NCBI RefSeq assembly: GCF_000478585.1
Contig: NZ_ARWI01000001.1
Location: forward strand, 2,046,001-2,110,000
DNA length: 64,000 nt
Origin: Thiomicrorhabdus sp. Kp2
GTDB taxonomy: Bacteria; Pseudomonadota; Gammaproteobacteria; Thiomicrospirales; Thiomicrospiraceae
Direction: 5' to 3'
Positions 37,528 to 47,759 of this stretch are shown here, in pieces. The position numbers and the translations under genes were made by a program. The notes beneath the pieces were generated by a model. The model had not been told where the DNA came from, made no database searches, and saw only the letters and a list, made by a program, of their open reading frames with translations. The first letter of the stretch is position 1, and every line of letters begins with the position of its first letter.

Positions 37528-39939
37528 CTATAAAATATCCTGCAATAATGTTGGTTTATGGTAGTGGTAGCCTTGAGCATAGTCGATTCCAACTGATTTT
37601 AACCAATCTGAAACTTCTTGATTTTCTACAAATTCGGCAATGGTTTCAATTTTCATTTCACCACTGATTTGGTGAATCGCTCTCACCATTGCGGCATCAA
37701 CCTTGTCATTAAGGGCATCCAGTATAAAGGTGCCATCAATCTTGACGTAGTCAACAGGCAGTGTTTTTAGCCAACCAAAAGAAGAAAATCCTGAACCAAA
37801 ATCATCGAGAGCGAGTTGGCAGCCATGATTTTTTATACTATGTAGAAAGACAATGCTCGCTGACATGTGTGTAATAGCGGTACTTTCGGTAATTTCAAAA
37901 CATATTTTTTGATTGATTTTGCTATCTTTGGCCAGAATATCAAGCAGGGCTTGGTTAAAGTTTTCATCGTCAAGTGATTGCCCAGAAATATTGATGTTTA
38001 ATAGTTCTACTTCATCAAAGTGGTCTTGTAACCATTGGTATGCATGTTTCACAATATAAAGGTCTAAAGCGCCCATTAAATTAAAACGTTCTGCAGCAGG
38101 TAAAAATTGATCAGGACCGATAATGTCACCTTCAGGGGTTAGCAAACGGACTAATATTTCATAGGCTTTTTTATGTTTGTTGTCTTGTAGAGGCACAATT
38201 TGTTGTGCATAAAGGACAAAGTCTTCATTCTCAATGGCACGTTTTATGCGATTTACCCAATCTAATCTAGAGAGTTCTTGAGTTAGAATTTGATCATCTT
38301 CTTTAAAGATGTGCATTCGGTTTCGGCCATTACGTTTTGCAATGTAGCAGGCGATATCGGCTTGACTCATTATGGTCGTTTTATTCATAAAGCTTTTAAT
38401 GCTGGTAATGCCAAGGCTAGTACCAATATCAAAAACACGATTTTCCCAAACAAAACGGTGTTTGCTGACAGCAAGCCGTACTTTTTCAGCAACGTTTTGT
38501 GCATTCGCTATTGAACAGTTTTCTAAAAGAATGGCAAATTCATCGCCACCAATTCTGGCAAGTAGGTCTGAATCTCGGACTTGCTTATGGATAATAGTGG
38601 CGATTTGTTTAAGAAGTTCATCACCTGCAGTATGTCCAACGGTATCATTGACGACTTTAAATTGGTCTAAGTCAATATAGATTAAGCAATGTTCTAACTG
38701 TGGGCTTTTATTGCTTTTCTCAATTAAATCTTCAAGATGATTTTCAAAAGCTTGACGGTTTTCCAGGCCTGTTAAACTGTCATGTAACGCTTGCCAGGTA
38801 AGCTGTTTGCGTAATTGATGGGCTTCAGTCGCATCATGAAAAACCAAAACTGAACCAATGATATCGCCAGAAAGTTCGACTAATGGTGCGCCTGAGTCCT
38901 CAATAGAGATTTTTTCACCTGCTCGATTAATAAGAACAGTGTGGTTTTGTAGATAGAGCACTTTGTTTTTAATCATGCTTTCTAATGCAGGGTTTTTAAC
39001 TGGCAGCATGGTCTTTTCATGGTAGATTTTAAAGACTTCCTCAATGTGTATGCCTTTTGCTGAGTGGCTACTCCAGCCTGTTAACATCTCAGCAACAGGG
39101 TTTATGTATGTTATCAGGCCATCACGATCTGTTGTGATGACACCATCACCAATCGATTTTAATGTAATTTCTAATCGTTCCTTTTCAGAGAAAAGCTCTT
39201 GTTCTTTTGAACTAAGGGTATTGAGCATGTCTTGAAAATTATTGGAAAGCGTTTTCAGCTCATCGTTGCGATTGAGTGTAATGTTAATCTTGCGTTCTCC
39301 AGCTTTTACTTGCTGTGTTGCGTCAATCAGTTGGTAAATGCCTTGAGTTAGCCCACGCCCCATGCGCCAAGCAAAGAAGGTACCGATAAGAATCGCTATT
39401 AAGGTATATAGCATGCCTTCCACTGTAATCCATTGCACACTGTTGAATATGTTTTGTCTGCTCATATTGATTCTTGCCCAACCAATTAAAGTACCTTTAA
39501 CTTTAATTGGAGCGGCTAAATCGATTTGAGTGTTGTTATCGTCAAAAATAACTACGCCGTCTTTCGATAACGGCTTAGCAAGAAAGTGACGAGGAATGTG
39601 TTCACCTACTAGTTTGGGTGCAGATGTATTTTGATGATGAAATGCAAGAACCTTACCGCGGGTGTCGGTAATCATTGCGTAGACAAAATTAGGTTGCTGT
39701 GACTGGGATTGAATAATCTCATTTAATCCAGCAGTATCATTTGAGAGAACCCATGGAATACTGTTTGTGGCTAGGGTTTTGGCTATACCTGCTGTGGAGC
39801 TATGAGACTCTTTAATTAAAAAGTTGTGTTGACGATTGACTAAATCCGTGACAAAAATGGTCATTAAAATGGCATGCAAAGCCGCAATCCCGATAATAAG
39901 CTTGCGTTTTATTGAATGAGAGAAAATCTCTTTAAACAT
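37528..39939 (-). CDS. Membrane HAMP-PAS-GGDEF-EAL protein
   Basis: 803 residues. TM1 (about 13-32), a periplasmic sensor domain, TM2 (about 170-190), HAMP, a PAS domain (KSIGDGVITTDRDGLITYINPVAEMLTG), GGDEF with intact GGDEF (ARIGGDEF) and EAL where the signature reads EIL (YEILVRL). LDDFGSG and VKIDG are present. Synthase activity is plausible; the EAL is probably also able to bind c-di-GMP. The PhnD-like lipoprotein gene lies 89 bp upstream on the same strand and may supply the periplasmic signal. Confidence 0.88.
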   Translation of the reverse strand: MFKEIFSHSIKRKLIIGIAALHAILMTIFVTDLVNRQHNFLIKESHSSTAGIAKTLATNSIPWVLSNDTAGLNEIIQSQSQQPNFVYAMITDTRGKVLAFHHQNTSAPKLVGEHIPRHFLAKPLSKDGVVIFDDNNTQIDLAAPIKVKGTLIGWARINMSRQNIFNSVQWITVEGMLYTLIAILIGTFFAWRMGRGLTQGIYQLIDATQQVKAGERKINITLNRNDELKTLSNNFQDMLNTLSSKEQELFSEKERLEITLKSIGDGVITTDRDGLITYINPVAEMLTGWSSHSAKGIHIEEVFKIYHEKTMLPVKNPALESMIKNKVLYLQNHTVLINRAGEKISIEDSGAPLVELSGDIIGSVLVFHDATEAHQLRKQLTWQALHDSLTGLENRQAFENHLEDLIEKSNKSPQLEHCLIYIDLDQFKVVNDTVGHTAGDELLKQIATIIHKQVRDSDLLARIGGDEFAILLENCSIANAQNVAEKVRLAVSKHRFVWENRVFDIGTSLGITSIKSFMNKTTIMSQADIACYIAKRNGRNRMHIFKEDDQILTQELSRLDWVNRIKRAIENEDFVLYAQQIVPLQDNKHKKAYEILVRLLTPEGDIIGPDQFLPAAERFNLMGALDLYIVKHAYQWLQDHFDEVELLNINISGQSLDDENFNQALLDILAKDSKINQKICFEITESTAITHMSASIVFLHSIKNHGCQLALDDFGSGFSSFGWLKTLPVDYVKIDGTFILDALNDKVDAAMVRAIHQISGEMKIETIAEFVENQEVSDWLKSVGIDYAQGYHYHKPTLLQDIL

Positions 39940-40028
39940 GTTAGGCCTTAATCATTTTAATGTTAAAAGTTGGTAGTAAATACACGATATAGCAAAAGTT
40001 TTGTGTGTAGGTTTTAGTCAATCGTTTT

Positions 40029-40922
40029 TTAAAGGGGTCTAACCTTTTGTTCAAAATTTTTAATAAAGTTTTGGACTGTTTGGTAGGTGGTATTATCCGC
40101 CTTCTCAAATTGAGATAAATACATTCTTTGTAAAATCTCTTGACCCTCTGGGTGTTTATGTAAATCAGCCATTAGTTTTTGTACTTTAATGGCAATGTTT
40201 TTAGGTATGTCATCTCTTACCACTACACTATTATTAGGTAAAGATTGAGTTTGCCAGACAACTTTAAGCTGTTTTTTGAGTTCAGGGTTTTCGGCGGATA
40301 GCGCATTCCAGGGCGGTGGCCAGGTTGCGCCAGCGGCTACGGTGCCTGAAAAGACATTCATAATGGAGGACTCTTGCGAGCCAACATATTTGTTCTCTAT
40401 GTCTTGATTAATGTCCAAGCCGTGGGTTTGTAAATAATATTGTGGAAGGATTGTGGCGGCTAATGCGGTTGGCGCTGGGTAGCTTACCGTTTTGCCTTTT
40501 AGATCTCTGGGCTTGGTAATGCCACTGTCTTTGCGTACCAAAATAATGCCTTTAAAGTTTTCATCATCGCCCATTTTGGCAATCACGTTATAACCATGTT
40601 CCATAGCGATTAATGTTTGGTATGGATTTGGTAGGGCGAAAGGCACGCTTCTATTCTTTAATTTATCATCAAAACTGGCATAATTACGAGAAGCTTCAAC
40701 TTCAAATGTTGCTTCAGGTATATTGTTGTTTAAATATTCAATGAGAGGGTGAAACACTTCAAATAGGCGGGTTGGGTTGTGTAGTGGATGTACTGCAAAA
40801 TGGTATTCTGGAAGACCATTCTCAGCCTTAACGGTTTCAGGTAATTGAACCGCATCCGTTTGCTGTGAGCAACCTTGGATGCTGAGAATAAAAAAACAAA
40901 ATATGCCGTAAATGAATTTCAT
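40029..40922 (-). CDS. PhnD-like periplasmic binding lipoprotein
   Basis: 297 residues. Lipoprotein signal ends IQGC (Cys18). The rest matches the phosphate/phosphite/phosphonate-binding PhnD family (YHFAVHPLHNPTRLFEVFHPLIEYL, GIILVRKDSGI..DLKGKTVSY, AAGATWPPPW, DDIP). No ABC permease or ATPase is adjacent; instead a membrane GGDEF-EAL gene follows. This suggests a ligand sensor feeding the c-di-GMP enzyme rather than an importer. Ligand unknown. Confidence 0.85.
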   Translation of the reverse strand: MKFIYGIFCFFILSIQGCSQQTDAVQLPETVKAENGLPEYHFAVHPLHNPTRLFEVFHPLIEYLNNNIPEATFEVEASRNYASFDDKLKNRSVPFALPNPYQTLIAMEHGYNVIAKMGDDENFKGIILVRKDSGITKPRDLKGKTVSYPAPTALAATILPQYYLQTHGLDINQDIENKYVGSQESSIMNVFSGTVAAGATWPPPWNALSAENPELKKQLKVVWQTQSLPNNSVVVRDDIPKNIAIKVQKLMADLHKHPEGQEILQRMYLSQFEKADNTTYQTVQNFIKNFEQKVRPL

Positions 40923-41137
40923 TTTAATTAAGTCTGTTATTGTGAGTCTGTTTAGCAGTTATACTGAATTTGTTCGCCAAGTACGCCATTCTAACAGATG
41001 GGTGAATATCAATGGAAAGCAAGTTTGAACTAAAAACACTTATCCAGTTGATTCAAATAGTTATGACTGATTAAAGTTGACGTTTTAGCTTAAAAATGTA
41101 GAATACTTCGCTTTCCCTATTTCTAAGGTATTAAAAC

Positions 41138-41641
41138 ATGAGTGAAATGAAGCAACCATTAGTTGGCGTAATTATGGGTTCAAAATCCGATTGGCCAACC
41201 ATGAAGCACGCTGTAGATATGTTAGAGATTTTTGGTGTACCGCATGAGGTGAAGGTGGTTTCAGCGCACAGAACGCCAGATTTGATGTTTGAATACGCGG
41301 AACAGGCCGAGGAAAGAGGGTTGCAAGTGATTATTGCTGGTGCTGGCGGCGCTGCACATTTACCAGGTATGGTAGCGGCTAAAACGGTTGTACCTGTTTT
41401 AGGTGTGCCGGTTCAGTCACGTGCATTAAGTGGTCAAGACTCGTTACTATCCATTGTACAAATGCCTGGTGGAATCCCTGTTGGTACTTTAGCGATTGGT
41501 GAAGCGGGGGCAAAAAACGCAGGTATTTTGGCATCGCAGATTGTAGGTAATTCTAATCCTGCGATTCGTACAGCAGTGGCTAATTTTAGAGAAGAGCAAA
41601 CGGATTTTGTATTAGAAAATCCAGATCCTCGTGTGGAATAA
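41138..41641 (+). CDS. purE: N5-carboxyaminoimidazole ribonucleotide mutase
   Basis: 167 residues, class I Pur[33 protein letters not shown] and [11 protein letters not shown] are all intact. It converts N5-CAIR to CAIR in purine synthesis. purK follows 130 bp downstream. Confidence 0.97.
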   Translation: MSEMKQPLVGVIMGSKSDWPTMKHAVDMLEIFGVPHEVKVVSAHRTPDLMFEYAEQAEERGLQVIIAGAGGAAHLPGMVAAKTVVPVLGVPVQSRALSGQDSLLSIVQMPGGIPVGTLAIGEAGAKNAGILASQIVGNSNPAIRTAVANFREEQTDFVLENPDPRVE

Positions 41642-41771
41642 TTTGTTAACAGCAAGTCGTTAACCGCTTAATAAAATCATTAAGCAAACTGAATACAACG
41701 TTTTTTAAAACCGTTTTGGTGGTTGTTTGATAAAATGCCCACCATTACGGTTTTTTTATTTGGAGAAGGTG

Positions 41772-42881
41772 ATGACCCCGATTACAAAACGCATTGGAGT
41801 ATTAGGTGCAGGTCAACTTGGACGCATGTTGGCTATTGCTGGCTATCCGTTAGGGCAAAAATTTGGTTTTTACGGAACCAGTCACGATGAACCCTCTGCA
41901 CTGTTGGGTCATATGTACAACCAGTCTGATGACACTAACTCGCTTAATCAGTTAGTAGAGTTTGCTGATGTCATTACCTATGAAAGTGAAAATACCTCTG
42001 TAGAACAAGTCAGAGAAATCGCTAAAACCACGCCAGTCTATCCCGCAGAAAAATCCCTGTTTGTTTCTCAGCACCGTGGTCGTGAAAAAGGGATGTTTGA
42101 CCAGTTAAATATTCCTTGTGCGCCTTACCAGGTGGTGGACTCTTTAGAGAGTTTAAAGATTGCCGTAGAAGAGATTGGTTTGCCTGCCGTTTTGAAAACC
42201 ACCACCGAAGGCTATGACGGCAAAGGTCAGTTTGTTTTGAAAGAAGAGTCTCAAATTGACCAGGCCTGGTCAGAAATTGGGAATCGTGAATTGATTTTAG
42301 AAGGTTTTGTCGATTTTCAACGTGAATTATCTATTGTGGCCGTGCGTAATGCCAATAATGAACATGTCTATTATCCGTTAGTACAAAACGTTCATCATGA
42401 AGGTATTTTGCGTTACACCATCGCCCCTGCTAGAGAGGTCACCGCAGAGATTCAACAGCAGGCTGAAGAGTATATGCACAGCTTATTAGATGAGTTAGAC
42501 CATGTCGGTGTCTTAACGCTTGAGTTGTTTGAAACGGTTGATGGGCTAGTGGCTAATGAAATGGCACCACGTGTACATAATTCAGGGCATTGGACCATTG
42601 AGGGGGCGTACACTTCACAGTTTGAGAACCATGTGCGTGCTATTACTGGCTTACCATTAGGCGATACCTCTCCTCGCCAACCGATTGCCGCCATGATTAA
42701 TATTATTGGTGAAACAGGGCCTGTAGAAAAGGTTCTAACCATGCCAAATGCGTTTTTGCATTTGTACGATAAAGCCGAAAGAGCAGGGCGTAAATTAGGG
42801 CATATCAATCTCTTAGCGGTGGATGAAGACTCTTTATATAAAGATATTCAAACGTTATCAGGTTTCTTGCCAAAAGCGTAA
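41772..42881 (+). CDS. purK: N5-carboxyaminoimidazole ribonucleotide synthase
   Basis: 369-residue ATP-grasp enzyme from the ATG at 41772, which follows GGAGAAGGTG; the longer frame from 41727 lacks an RBS. IGVLGAGQLGRMLA, LKTTTEGYDGKGQF, EGFVDFQRELS and EMAPRVHNSGHWT are diagnostic. It makes N5-CAIR for PurE. The palindrome at 42259 is read as QAW. Confidence 0.96.
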   Translation: MTPITKRIGVLGAGQLGRMLAIAGYPLGQKFGFYGTSHDEPSALLGHMYNQSDDTNSLNQLVEFADVITYESENTSVEQVREIAKTTPVYPAEKSLFVSQHRGREKGMFDQLNIPCAPYQVVDSLESLKIAVEEIGLPAVLKTTTEGYDGKGQFVLKEESQIDQAWSEIGNRELILEGFVDFQRELSIVAVRNANNEHVYYPLVQNVHHEGILRYTIAPAREVTAEIQQQAEEYMHSLLDELDHVGVLTLELFETVDGLVANEMAPRVHNSGHWTIEGAYTSQFENHVRAITGLPLGDTSPRQPIAAMINIIGETGPVEKVLTMPNAFLHLYDKAERAGRKLGHINLLAVDEDSLYKDIQTLSGFLPKA

Positions 42882-42927
42882 CTCTCTAAAGTTCACTTTA
42901 TCCTTGCTATTTAAATCCCTTCAAAAC

Positions 42928-42956
42928 ACCAGGCCTGTTAATTTACCAGGCCTGGT
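42928..42956. repeat. Imperfect plus perfect palindrome pair after purK
   Basis: ACCAGGCCTGTT (42928-42939) is followed by perfect ACCAGGCCTGGT (42945-42956), in the gap between the convergent purK and nnr genes. A second example of closely spaced copies, as between metK and metF. Confidence 0.85.
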
Positions 42957-42993
42957 AGCTTAAAAGTTCGCAGTTCATCCAGTTGATAGGTAG

Positions 42994-44478
42994 CTAAGAA
43001 ACGGGGCTATCGCTATAACTTAATAACTGACTCATAACTTGTGCAACTTCAGAGGGCAAAATTCCTGGCTGACCACTTTGGTTGGCGAGTATGTCTCCTG
43101 CGTGGGCGTGTAAGCTAACGCCTAAACATGCGGCGTTCCAAAGGGATAAGCCTTGAGCAATAAAGGTGGCAATTGTGCCTGTTAATATATCGCCCATTCC
43201 GCCAACCGCCATGCCTGGGTTGCCTGCTAAACAGATTTCCATATTGCTACCATCATAAATCAGTGTGCCATTGCCTTTTAATACAATCACACCACCGTAT
43301 TTTTTATGAAGCTGTTTAATGGCCGTGATTCGGTCTTTCTGCACACTGGCAGTGTCCGTTTCAAGCAGTTGGGCGGCTTCTCCTGGATGAGGTGTTAATA
43401 CCCAGTTATTGGTTGGCAGTTCTTTTTGTTTAGCTAGGTTGGCTAGGTGTTTTAAAGCATCGGCATCAATCACTTTATTAAGCGGTAAATCTAGGGTTTG
43501 GGTAAACAGTTGTTTACCCCATTCATCCAGCCCTAATCCTGGGCCAATGCCAATCACATTTGCCAGGCCTGCCTGGTTTAACAGTTCTTCGGTTGAATAA
43601 CACATTAACTCAGGAATCGCTTGGGTGATGGCGATACCATGCTCTTTATGAGTAATGATTTTAACCAGCCCAGCCCCTGTTTTTAAACTTGCCAGGCCTG
43701 CTAGTTGAATAGCCCCCATCATGGTGGTATTGCCACCCACCAAACAGACCGTTCCCGAAACACCTTTGTGATGTGATGCTAGACGAAGAGGGAGTTTGTT
43801 TAACCAATATTTAAGCGGATGGTTTTGTGCCAAAGCTTGTTGTTTTTTGTAGAGCGCTTTAGGGAGAAAGAGTGGGCTAAAATGGATTTTGCCGCATACT
43901 TCAGGGCCTTGGAAAGTATAAAGTCCCAGTTTTTGGGTAATAAAGGTACAGGTTATATCTGCCTGAACCGTATAGCCTAGAATAGTGCCCGTGTTAGCGT
44001 CTAACCCACTTGGAATATCCACAGATAAAACTGGTGTATTGGTTTGATTGATTTGCTCAATCATTTGAGCGGCTTCACCTATGATTGGTTGGTTTAAACC
44101 TGTACCTAAAATGGCATCAACGATTAAATCAGCATTTTGCAGAACCTCTTTTGAAAATGGCGTAGGCTGAACGCCAAGCTGTTTCAATTCATTAAGAGCA
44201 ATCAGCGCATCGCCTTTAATCTTGTTGGGGTTACCAGTTTGAATGAGTGTTACGTCATAGCCTGCCAAACAAGCATACTGGGCGATGACATAACCATCGC
44301 CACCGTTATTCCCCGTTCCACAAAAAACCAGGATATGGTTGATATCAGGCCAGTGTTTTTGTAATACATCAAACGCAAAGAATCCCGCACGTTTCATTAA
44401 TAGGATGCCTGGGATACCTAAATTGTGAATGGCATCTTGATCAATCGCTTGCGAACTTTGTGCGCTATAGAGTTTCAT
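42994..44478 (-). CDS. nnr: Bifunctional NAD(P)HX epimerase/dehydratase
   Basis: 494 residues. N-terminal YjeF_N epimerase (MKRAGFFAFDVL, CGTGNNGGDGYVIA, SVDIPSGLDANTG) is followed by an ADP-dependent dehydratase domain (GVSGTVCLVGG, WVLTPHPGEAAQLL, VLKGNGTLI, AGNPGMAVGGMGDILTG). Repairs hydrated NADH and NADPH. Third gene in a midA-uppP-nnr run. Two imperfect palindrome cores lie inside it (about 43564 and 43693). Confidence 0.96.
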   Translation of the reverse strand: MKLYSAQSSQAIDQDAIHNLGIPGILLMKRAGFFAFDVLQKHWPDINHILVFCGTGNNGGDGYVIAQYACLAGYDVTLIQTGNPNKIKGDALIALNELKQLGVQPTPFSKEVLQNADLIVDAILGTGLNQPIIGEAAQMIEQINQTNTPVLSVDIPSGLDANTGTILGYTVQADITCTFITQKLGLYTFQGPEVCGKIHFSPLFLPKALYKKQQALAQNHPLKYWLNKLPLRLASHHKGVSGTVCLVGGNTTMMGAIQLAGLASLKTGAGLVKIITHKEHGIAITQAIPELMCYSTEELLNQAGLANVIGIGPGLGLDEWGKQLFTQTLDLPLNKVIDADALKHLANLAKQKELPTNNWVLTPHPGEAAQLLETDTASVQKDRITAIKQLHKKYGGVIVLKGNGTLIYDGSNMEICLAGNPGMAVGGMGDILTGTIATFIAQGLSLWNAACLGVSLHAHAGDILANQSGQPGILPSEVAQVMSQLLSYSDSPVS

Positions 44479-44506
44479 ACGTTCACCTTAGCATTTTTAT
44501 AGGGAG

Positions 44507-45274
44507 CTAAACAAACCAAATGAGTAGAACAACACCAAAAACAATACGGTAAATGCCGAAGGCGTTAAAGGTGAATTTGTCTAAAAACCGTAGGAATAAA
44601 CTCATGGTTAAGTAAGCCACAATATACGCCATTACAAAACCAACCAAAAGCGGTAGCCAAGAGGAGTTTGCAAATTCTGAATAGTTTTTAAGTAAATCAA
44701 GCCCAGATGCGGCAGCCAAAACTGGTAGGGCTAATAAGAATGAAAACTCTGCTGAGGTTTTTCTGTCTAGACCGACCATGACACCACCCACAATAGAAGC
44801 GCCAGCGCGGCTAGTACCTGGGATAAGGGCAAATATCTGCACAATACCAATCCAGAAGGCCTGGGTGATACTTAAATCATCAATATCACGAGTACGGTGG
44901 GTCCCTTCATTATAGAGTTTTTCCATAACTAAAAATATCAGGCCGCCAATAATAAACATCCAGGCAACGACGTTTAAGGTAAAGAATTCTTTGATTTGAT
45001 GGTGAAATAAAAAACCGATGGCTGCAATGGGAATGAATGCGATAACTACATTAATCCATAAACGTATATGTTCTAAACTGAATTTTGAGCTGTAGTGAGA
45101 GAATATCGCTAGGATGGCGGCCACTTGAATAATGACTTCAAACGCCATGTTCTGCTTGGTTTGCTCAAGACCTAACCATTCACTCACCACAATAAGGTGG
45201 CCTGTTGAAGATATGGGTAAGAACTCGGTTAGACCTTCAATAATACCAAGTATAGCCGCCTGAAAAATATCCAT
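44507..45274 (-). CDS. uppP: Undecaprenyl-diphosphatase
   Basis: 255-residue polytopic membrane enzyme recycling the cell-wall lipid carrier. Active-site segments [14 protein letters not shown] near the N-terminus and [12 protein letters not shown] in the middle are intact. 38 bp after midA. Confidence 0.96.
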   Translation of the reverse strand: MDIFQAAILGIIEGLTEFLPISSTGHLIVVSEWLGLEQTKQNMAFEVIIQVAAILAIFSHYSSKFSLEHIRLWINVVIAFIPIAAIGFLFHHQIKEFFTLNVVAWMFIIGGLIFLVMEKLYNEGTHRTRDIDDLSITQAFWIGIVQIFALIPGTSRAGASIVGGVMVGLDRKTSAEFSFLLALPVLAAASGLDLLKNYSEFANSSWLPLLVGFVMAYIVAYLTMSLFLRFLDKFTFNAFGIYRIVFGVVLLIWFV

Positions 45275-45312
45275 TTATTAAGTCCTGTGTGTCGTTTATT
45301 TAATTTGCTGGT

Positions 45313-46533
45313 TTAGAGTTGATGACGTAAATCACGAACACTAAACCCTATTAGAGGCTGTTCAAAATTTTTGGTTAACCCGATCACTTTAAAGGTTTCA
45401 CCCATTTCATCGGGTAGGGTTAGAGTCTTAATCTGTTGGGCAACTTGTATTTGTTGAGTGATGTCGGCATCGGCATTGAAAGACATCTCTAAAAGACCGC
45501 TTCCCATTAAAAAATTGGCCTGAGTGGTAAAACCTGCAATCTTAAATCCACTATCAAAGGCCTCTTCTGCCACGGCGGTAAAATCAACGTGCGCCGTAAT
45601 ATCTTGCAGGCCTGGGTAAAAAAACGGGTTTTGATGAGCGCGGTGTTGGTAGTGGCAGCGTAAAGTGCCCATAACTCGAGCGGGTTGATAGTACTCTTGT
45701 CTACTGTAGCCGTAATCAATTAAAAAGACAGCCCCAGCGCTTAAAATATCACTTAGGCTTTTGAGCCAAGGGTTTAAATTAAGATTAATCTCGGTTTCAT
45801 AGCCTAAGTCTGAGACTTTTCCGATGTGTTTAATCAGTTGGTTGGCAAATTTTTGCAGTCCTGAATCCGTGATGGTTTGGTAGTCCCAATCAAATTGTTG
45901 GCTTTTTTCATTAAAGCGTACATAACCTTGTAACGCTTGGTTGGGTTCAATGCGGATGCGTTCAAAAGGCATAGCATCAAGGACTTCATTAGCTAAAATA
46001 ACGGCGTTAATAGGCGTTTTTGGTAGAGAGTCTAACCAAACTACCTTATTAATAAGCTCCTCAGGCAGGTGTTTTTCAAACATCTGTTTTTGTCGATCAC
46101 GTAAATCGGCACTGATTTCCACAATGTAGTAACGGTTTATAGGCTGTTGCAAACTGTTAAGCTCTAACAAAATGTCTTTTGCCATTGTGCCTTGACCAGC
46201 ACCAAACTCGATTAAATTGGGTTCATCAAGCTGAGCTAAAACCTGTGCGGCTTGGCGAGCTAAACAGCGTGAAAATATTGAAGAGACTTCTGGTGCTGTA
46301 ATAAAGTCGCCTGTTTTACCTATTTTTGGTAGTCCACCAGCGTAATAGCCGAGTTGTGGGGTGTATAAAGCCATTTCCATGTATTTAGAAAAAGCTAGAT
46401 TTTTGTGTCTACCTAAATACTTTTGGATGTTCCGCGAAAGTTGTTGGCTATGAGCAATCGCTTCTTCTGTTGGTTCGGGAAGGGATTTTGTATTGTGATT
46501 TCTATTTGATTTATGGCTATTGGTTGATTTCAT
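45313..46533 (-). CDS. MidA/NDUFAF7-family SAM-dependent methyltransferase
   Basis: 406 residues. FSKYMEMALYTPQLGYYAGG, GDFITAPEVSSIFSRCLARQ, EFGAGQGTMAKDIL, ANEVLDAMPFERI and LIDYGYSRQEYY are hallmarks of the family whose mitochondrial member methylates an Arg of complex I NDUFS2. The bacterial substrate is unknown. The first 30 residues are polar and extended, so the true start could be a later Met. Confidence 0.9.
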   Translation of the reverse strand: MKSTNSHKSNRNHNTKSLPEPTEEAIAHSQQLSRNIQKYLGRHKNLAFSKYMEMALYTPQLGYYAGGLPKIGKTGDFITAPEVSSIFSRCLARQAAQVLAQLDEPNLIEFGAGQGTMAKDILLELNSLQQPINRYYIVEISADLRDRQKQMFEKHLPEELINKVVWLDSLPKTPINAVILANEVLDAMPFERIRIEPNQALQGYVRFNEKSQQFDWDYQTITDSGLQKFANQLIKHIGKVSDLGYETEINLNLNPWLKSLSDILSAGAVFLIDYGYSRQEYYQPARVMGTLRCHYQHRAHQNPFFYPGLQDITAHVDFTAVAEEAFDSGFKIAGFTTQANFLMGSGLLEMSFNADADITQQIQVAQQIKTLTLPDEMGETFKVIGLTKNFEQPLIGFSVRDLRHQL

Positions 46534-46753
46534 TGAGCTTCAAGAGGCGTTTGTTAAAGTATGTGATATTATGCAATAAAGCGTACTTAACAGCTAGATA
46601 ATAGAGTCAATAAGCCTAAAAATAAGCTTAAAATTAGGGTGGTTTTAATTAGAACGTTTTGTGGTTTAGCAGGCTTGGAAAGAAGTTTGCTTTATGAAAT
46701 GAAGTTTTGGTAAAGTTGGCAAATAGTGTTCCCAATGGTTGGCGAGATAGAGA

Positions 46754-47218
46754 ATGAAAGTCGGTATTAAAAAATTACAAGAAAATGAGTGGCTGGTTCA
46801 CATTGGTTGTGGAGCGGTGAAAATGGATCGATTCTCCGTTGCGCTTTTAAATATTACCCTAGAGCATTTATTGGCGCTTGAGCATGGTGCTGAACACTCA
46901 ACCTTGAAGAGCTACATAAAATTGGGGTTGCGTATTAAGCAGCTAAAAGCTTTGGATATGCAGAAATTACTGCGCGCTTTGGACTCAAAAGACATTTTGA
47001 TTATGATGTTATTAGCCAGTGATGAGGTCTTAAATGATTTTGTGATGGCGAATATTGGCGGTATTTTGGCCAAACAAATTGAGCAAGATTTGGTTACTGC
47101 AGCGATACCTTCCGAAGCCGCTGCAAAAGAGGCAATACGTCGAATTGTTGAAAAAACATTTGAACTTGAAGCCAGTGGGCAAATTGAATTTTCTTCTGAT
47201 AATACACGCTATATCTAG
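46754..47218 (+). CDS. FliG-C-like small protein 1
   Basis: 154 residues. After an N-terminal beta-like segment, the region LRALDSKDILIMMLLASDEVLNDF then MANIGGILAKQIEQDL and EAIRRIVEKTFELEASGQIEF follows the pattern of the FliG C-terminal domain (alternating helices, xNMSxRxAxxxxEDL, AQxxIVxxxRxLExxGEI). There is no FliG N-terminal or middle domain. No flagellar gene is in the window. A similar protein follows at once. A role apart from the flagellar switch is likely. The call rests on pattern similarity only. Confidence 0.6.
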   Translation: MKVGIKKLQENEWLVHIGCGAVKMDRFSVALLNITLEHLLALEHGAEHSTLKSYIKLGLRIKQLKALDMQKLLRALDSKDILIMMLLASDEVLNDFVMANIGGILAKQIEQDLVTAAIPSEAAAKEAIRRIVEKTFELEASGQIEFSSDNTRYI

Positions 47219-47257
47219 TGTGTGTAAAAAAATAATATAGGGTAAAAGGTAGCAAAG

Positions 47258-47713
47258 ATGGAAATTGCAGCGAGTCGCACTAAAACAGGTGAATGCCAAT
47301 TGGATATTGGCCCTGTTACATTCACCTTGCCATCAGAGGTGGTTGATGCATTACAGCAAGTGATTGACCAGCGTCTTAATCAAAGTAATGCGATTGATGA
47401 TGAAGGCATTAAACGTAAATTAGAGGCGTATAAGGCTTTAGCCTCAAAAATGATTGGTGTTGATGATCGAATTGTACAGAAGTTTGCCCCCAAAGTGACA
47501 CCAGAGCAGTTGGTCACAATTGCACGTCTAGCCGAAGGGGATGCGCTGTATCAAAAGATTTGTAGAAACCTGTCTAAGCAGAATCGTCGTCAATTTGAAG
47601 AGGATTTTAAGGTGATGAATAAAATTACTGAACAACACGCTTGCTTGTATATGGAACAAATTGTGCCGCTGATTAAAATTGCCGCCCAAGAACAAAAAGA
47701 GCTATATTCTTAA
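47258..47713 (+). CDS. FliG-C-like small protein 2
   Basis: 151 residues. ALASKMIGVDDRIVQKFAPK, LARLAEGDALYQKI..NLSKQNRRQFEEDF gives a helix order like FliG-C again (charged helix, NLS, acidic helix). It starts 39 bp after the previous gene and is probably co-transcribed and interacts with it. Function unknown; similarity to gene 46754-47218 is structural rather than close in sequence. Confidence 0.55.
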   Translation: MEIAASRTKTGECQLDIGPVTFTLPSEVVDALQQVIDQRLNQSNAIDDEGIKRKLEAYKALASKMIGVDDRIVQKFAPKVTPEQLVTIARLAEGDALYQKICRNLSKQNRRQFEEDFKVMNKITEQHACLYMEQIVPLIKIAAQEQKELYS

Positions 47714-47759
47714 ATCTTGTTTTTTAGTGGGCGATTGAAGGTGGGCGATTCAAGCGTTT

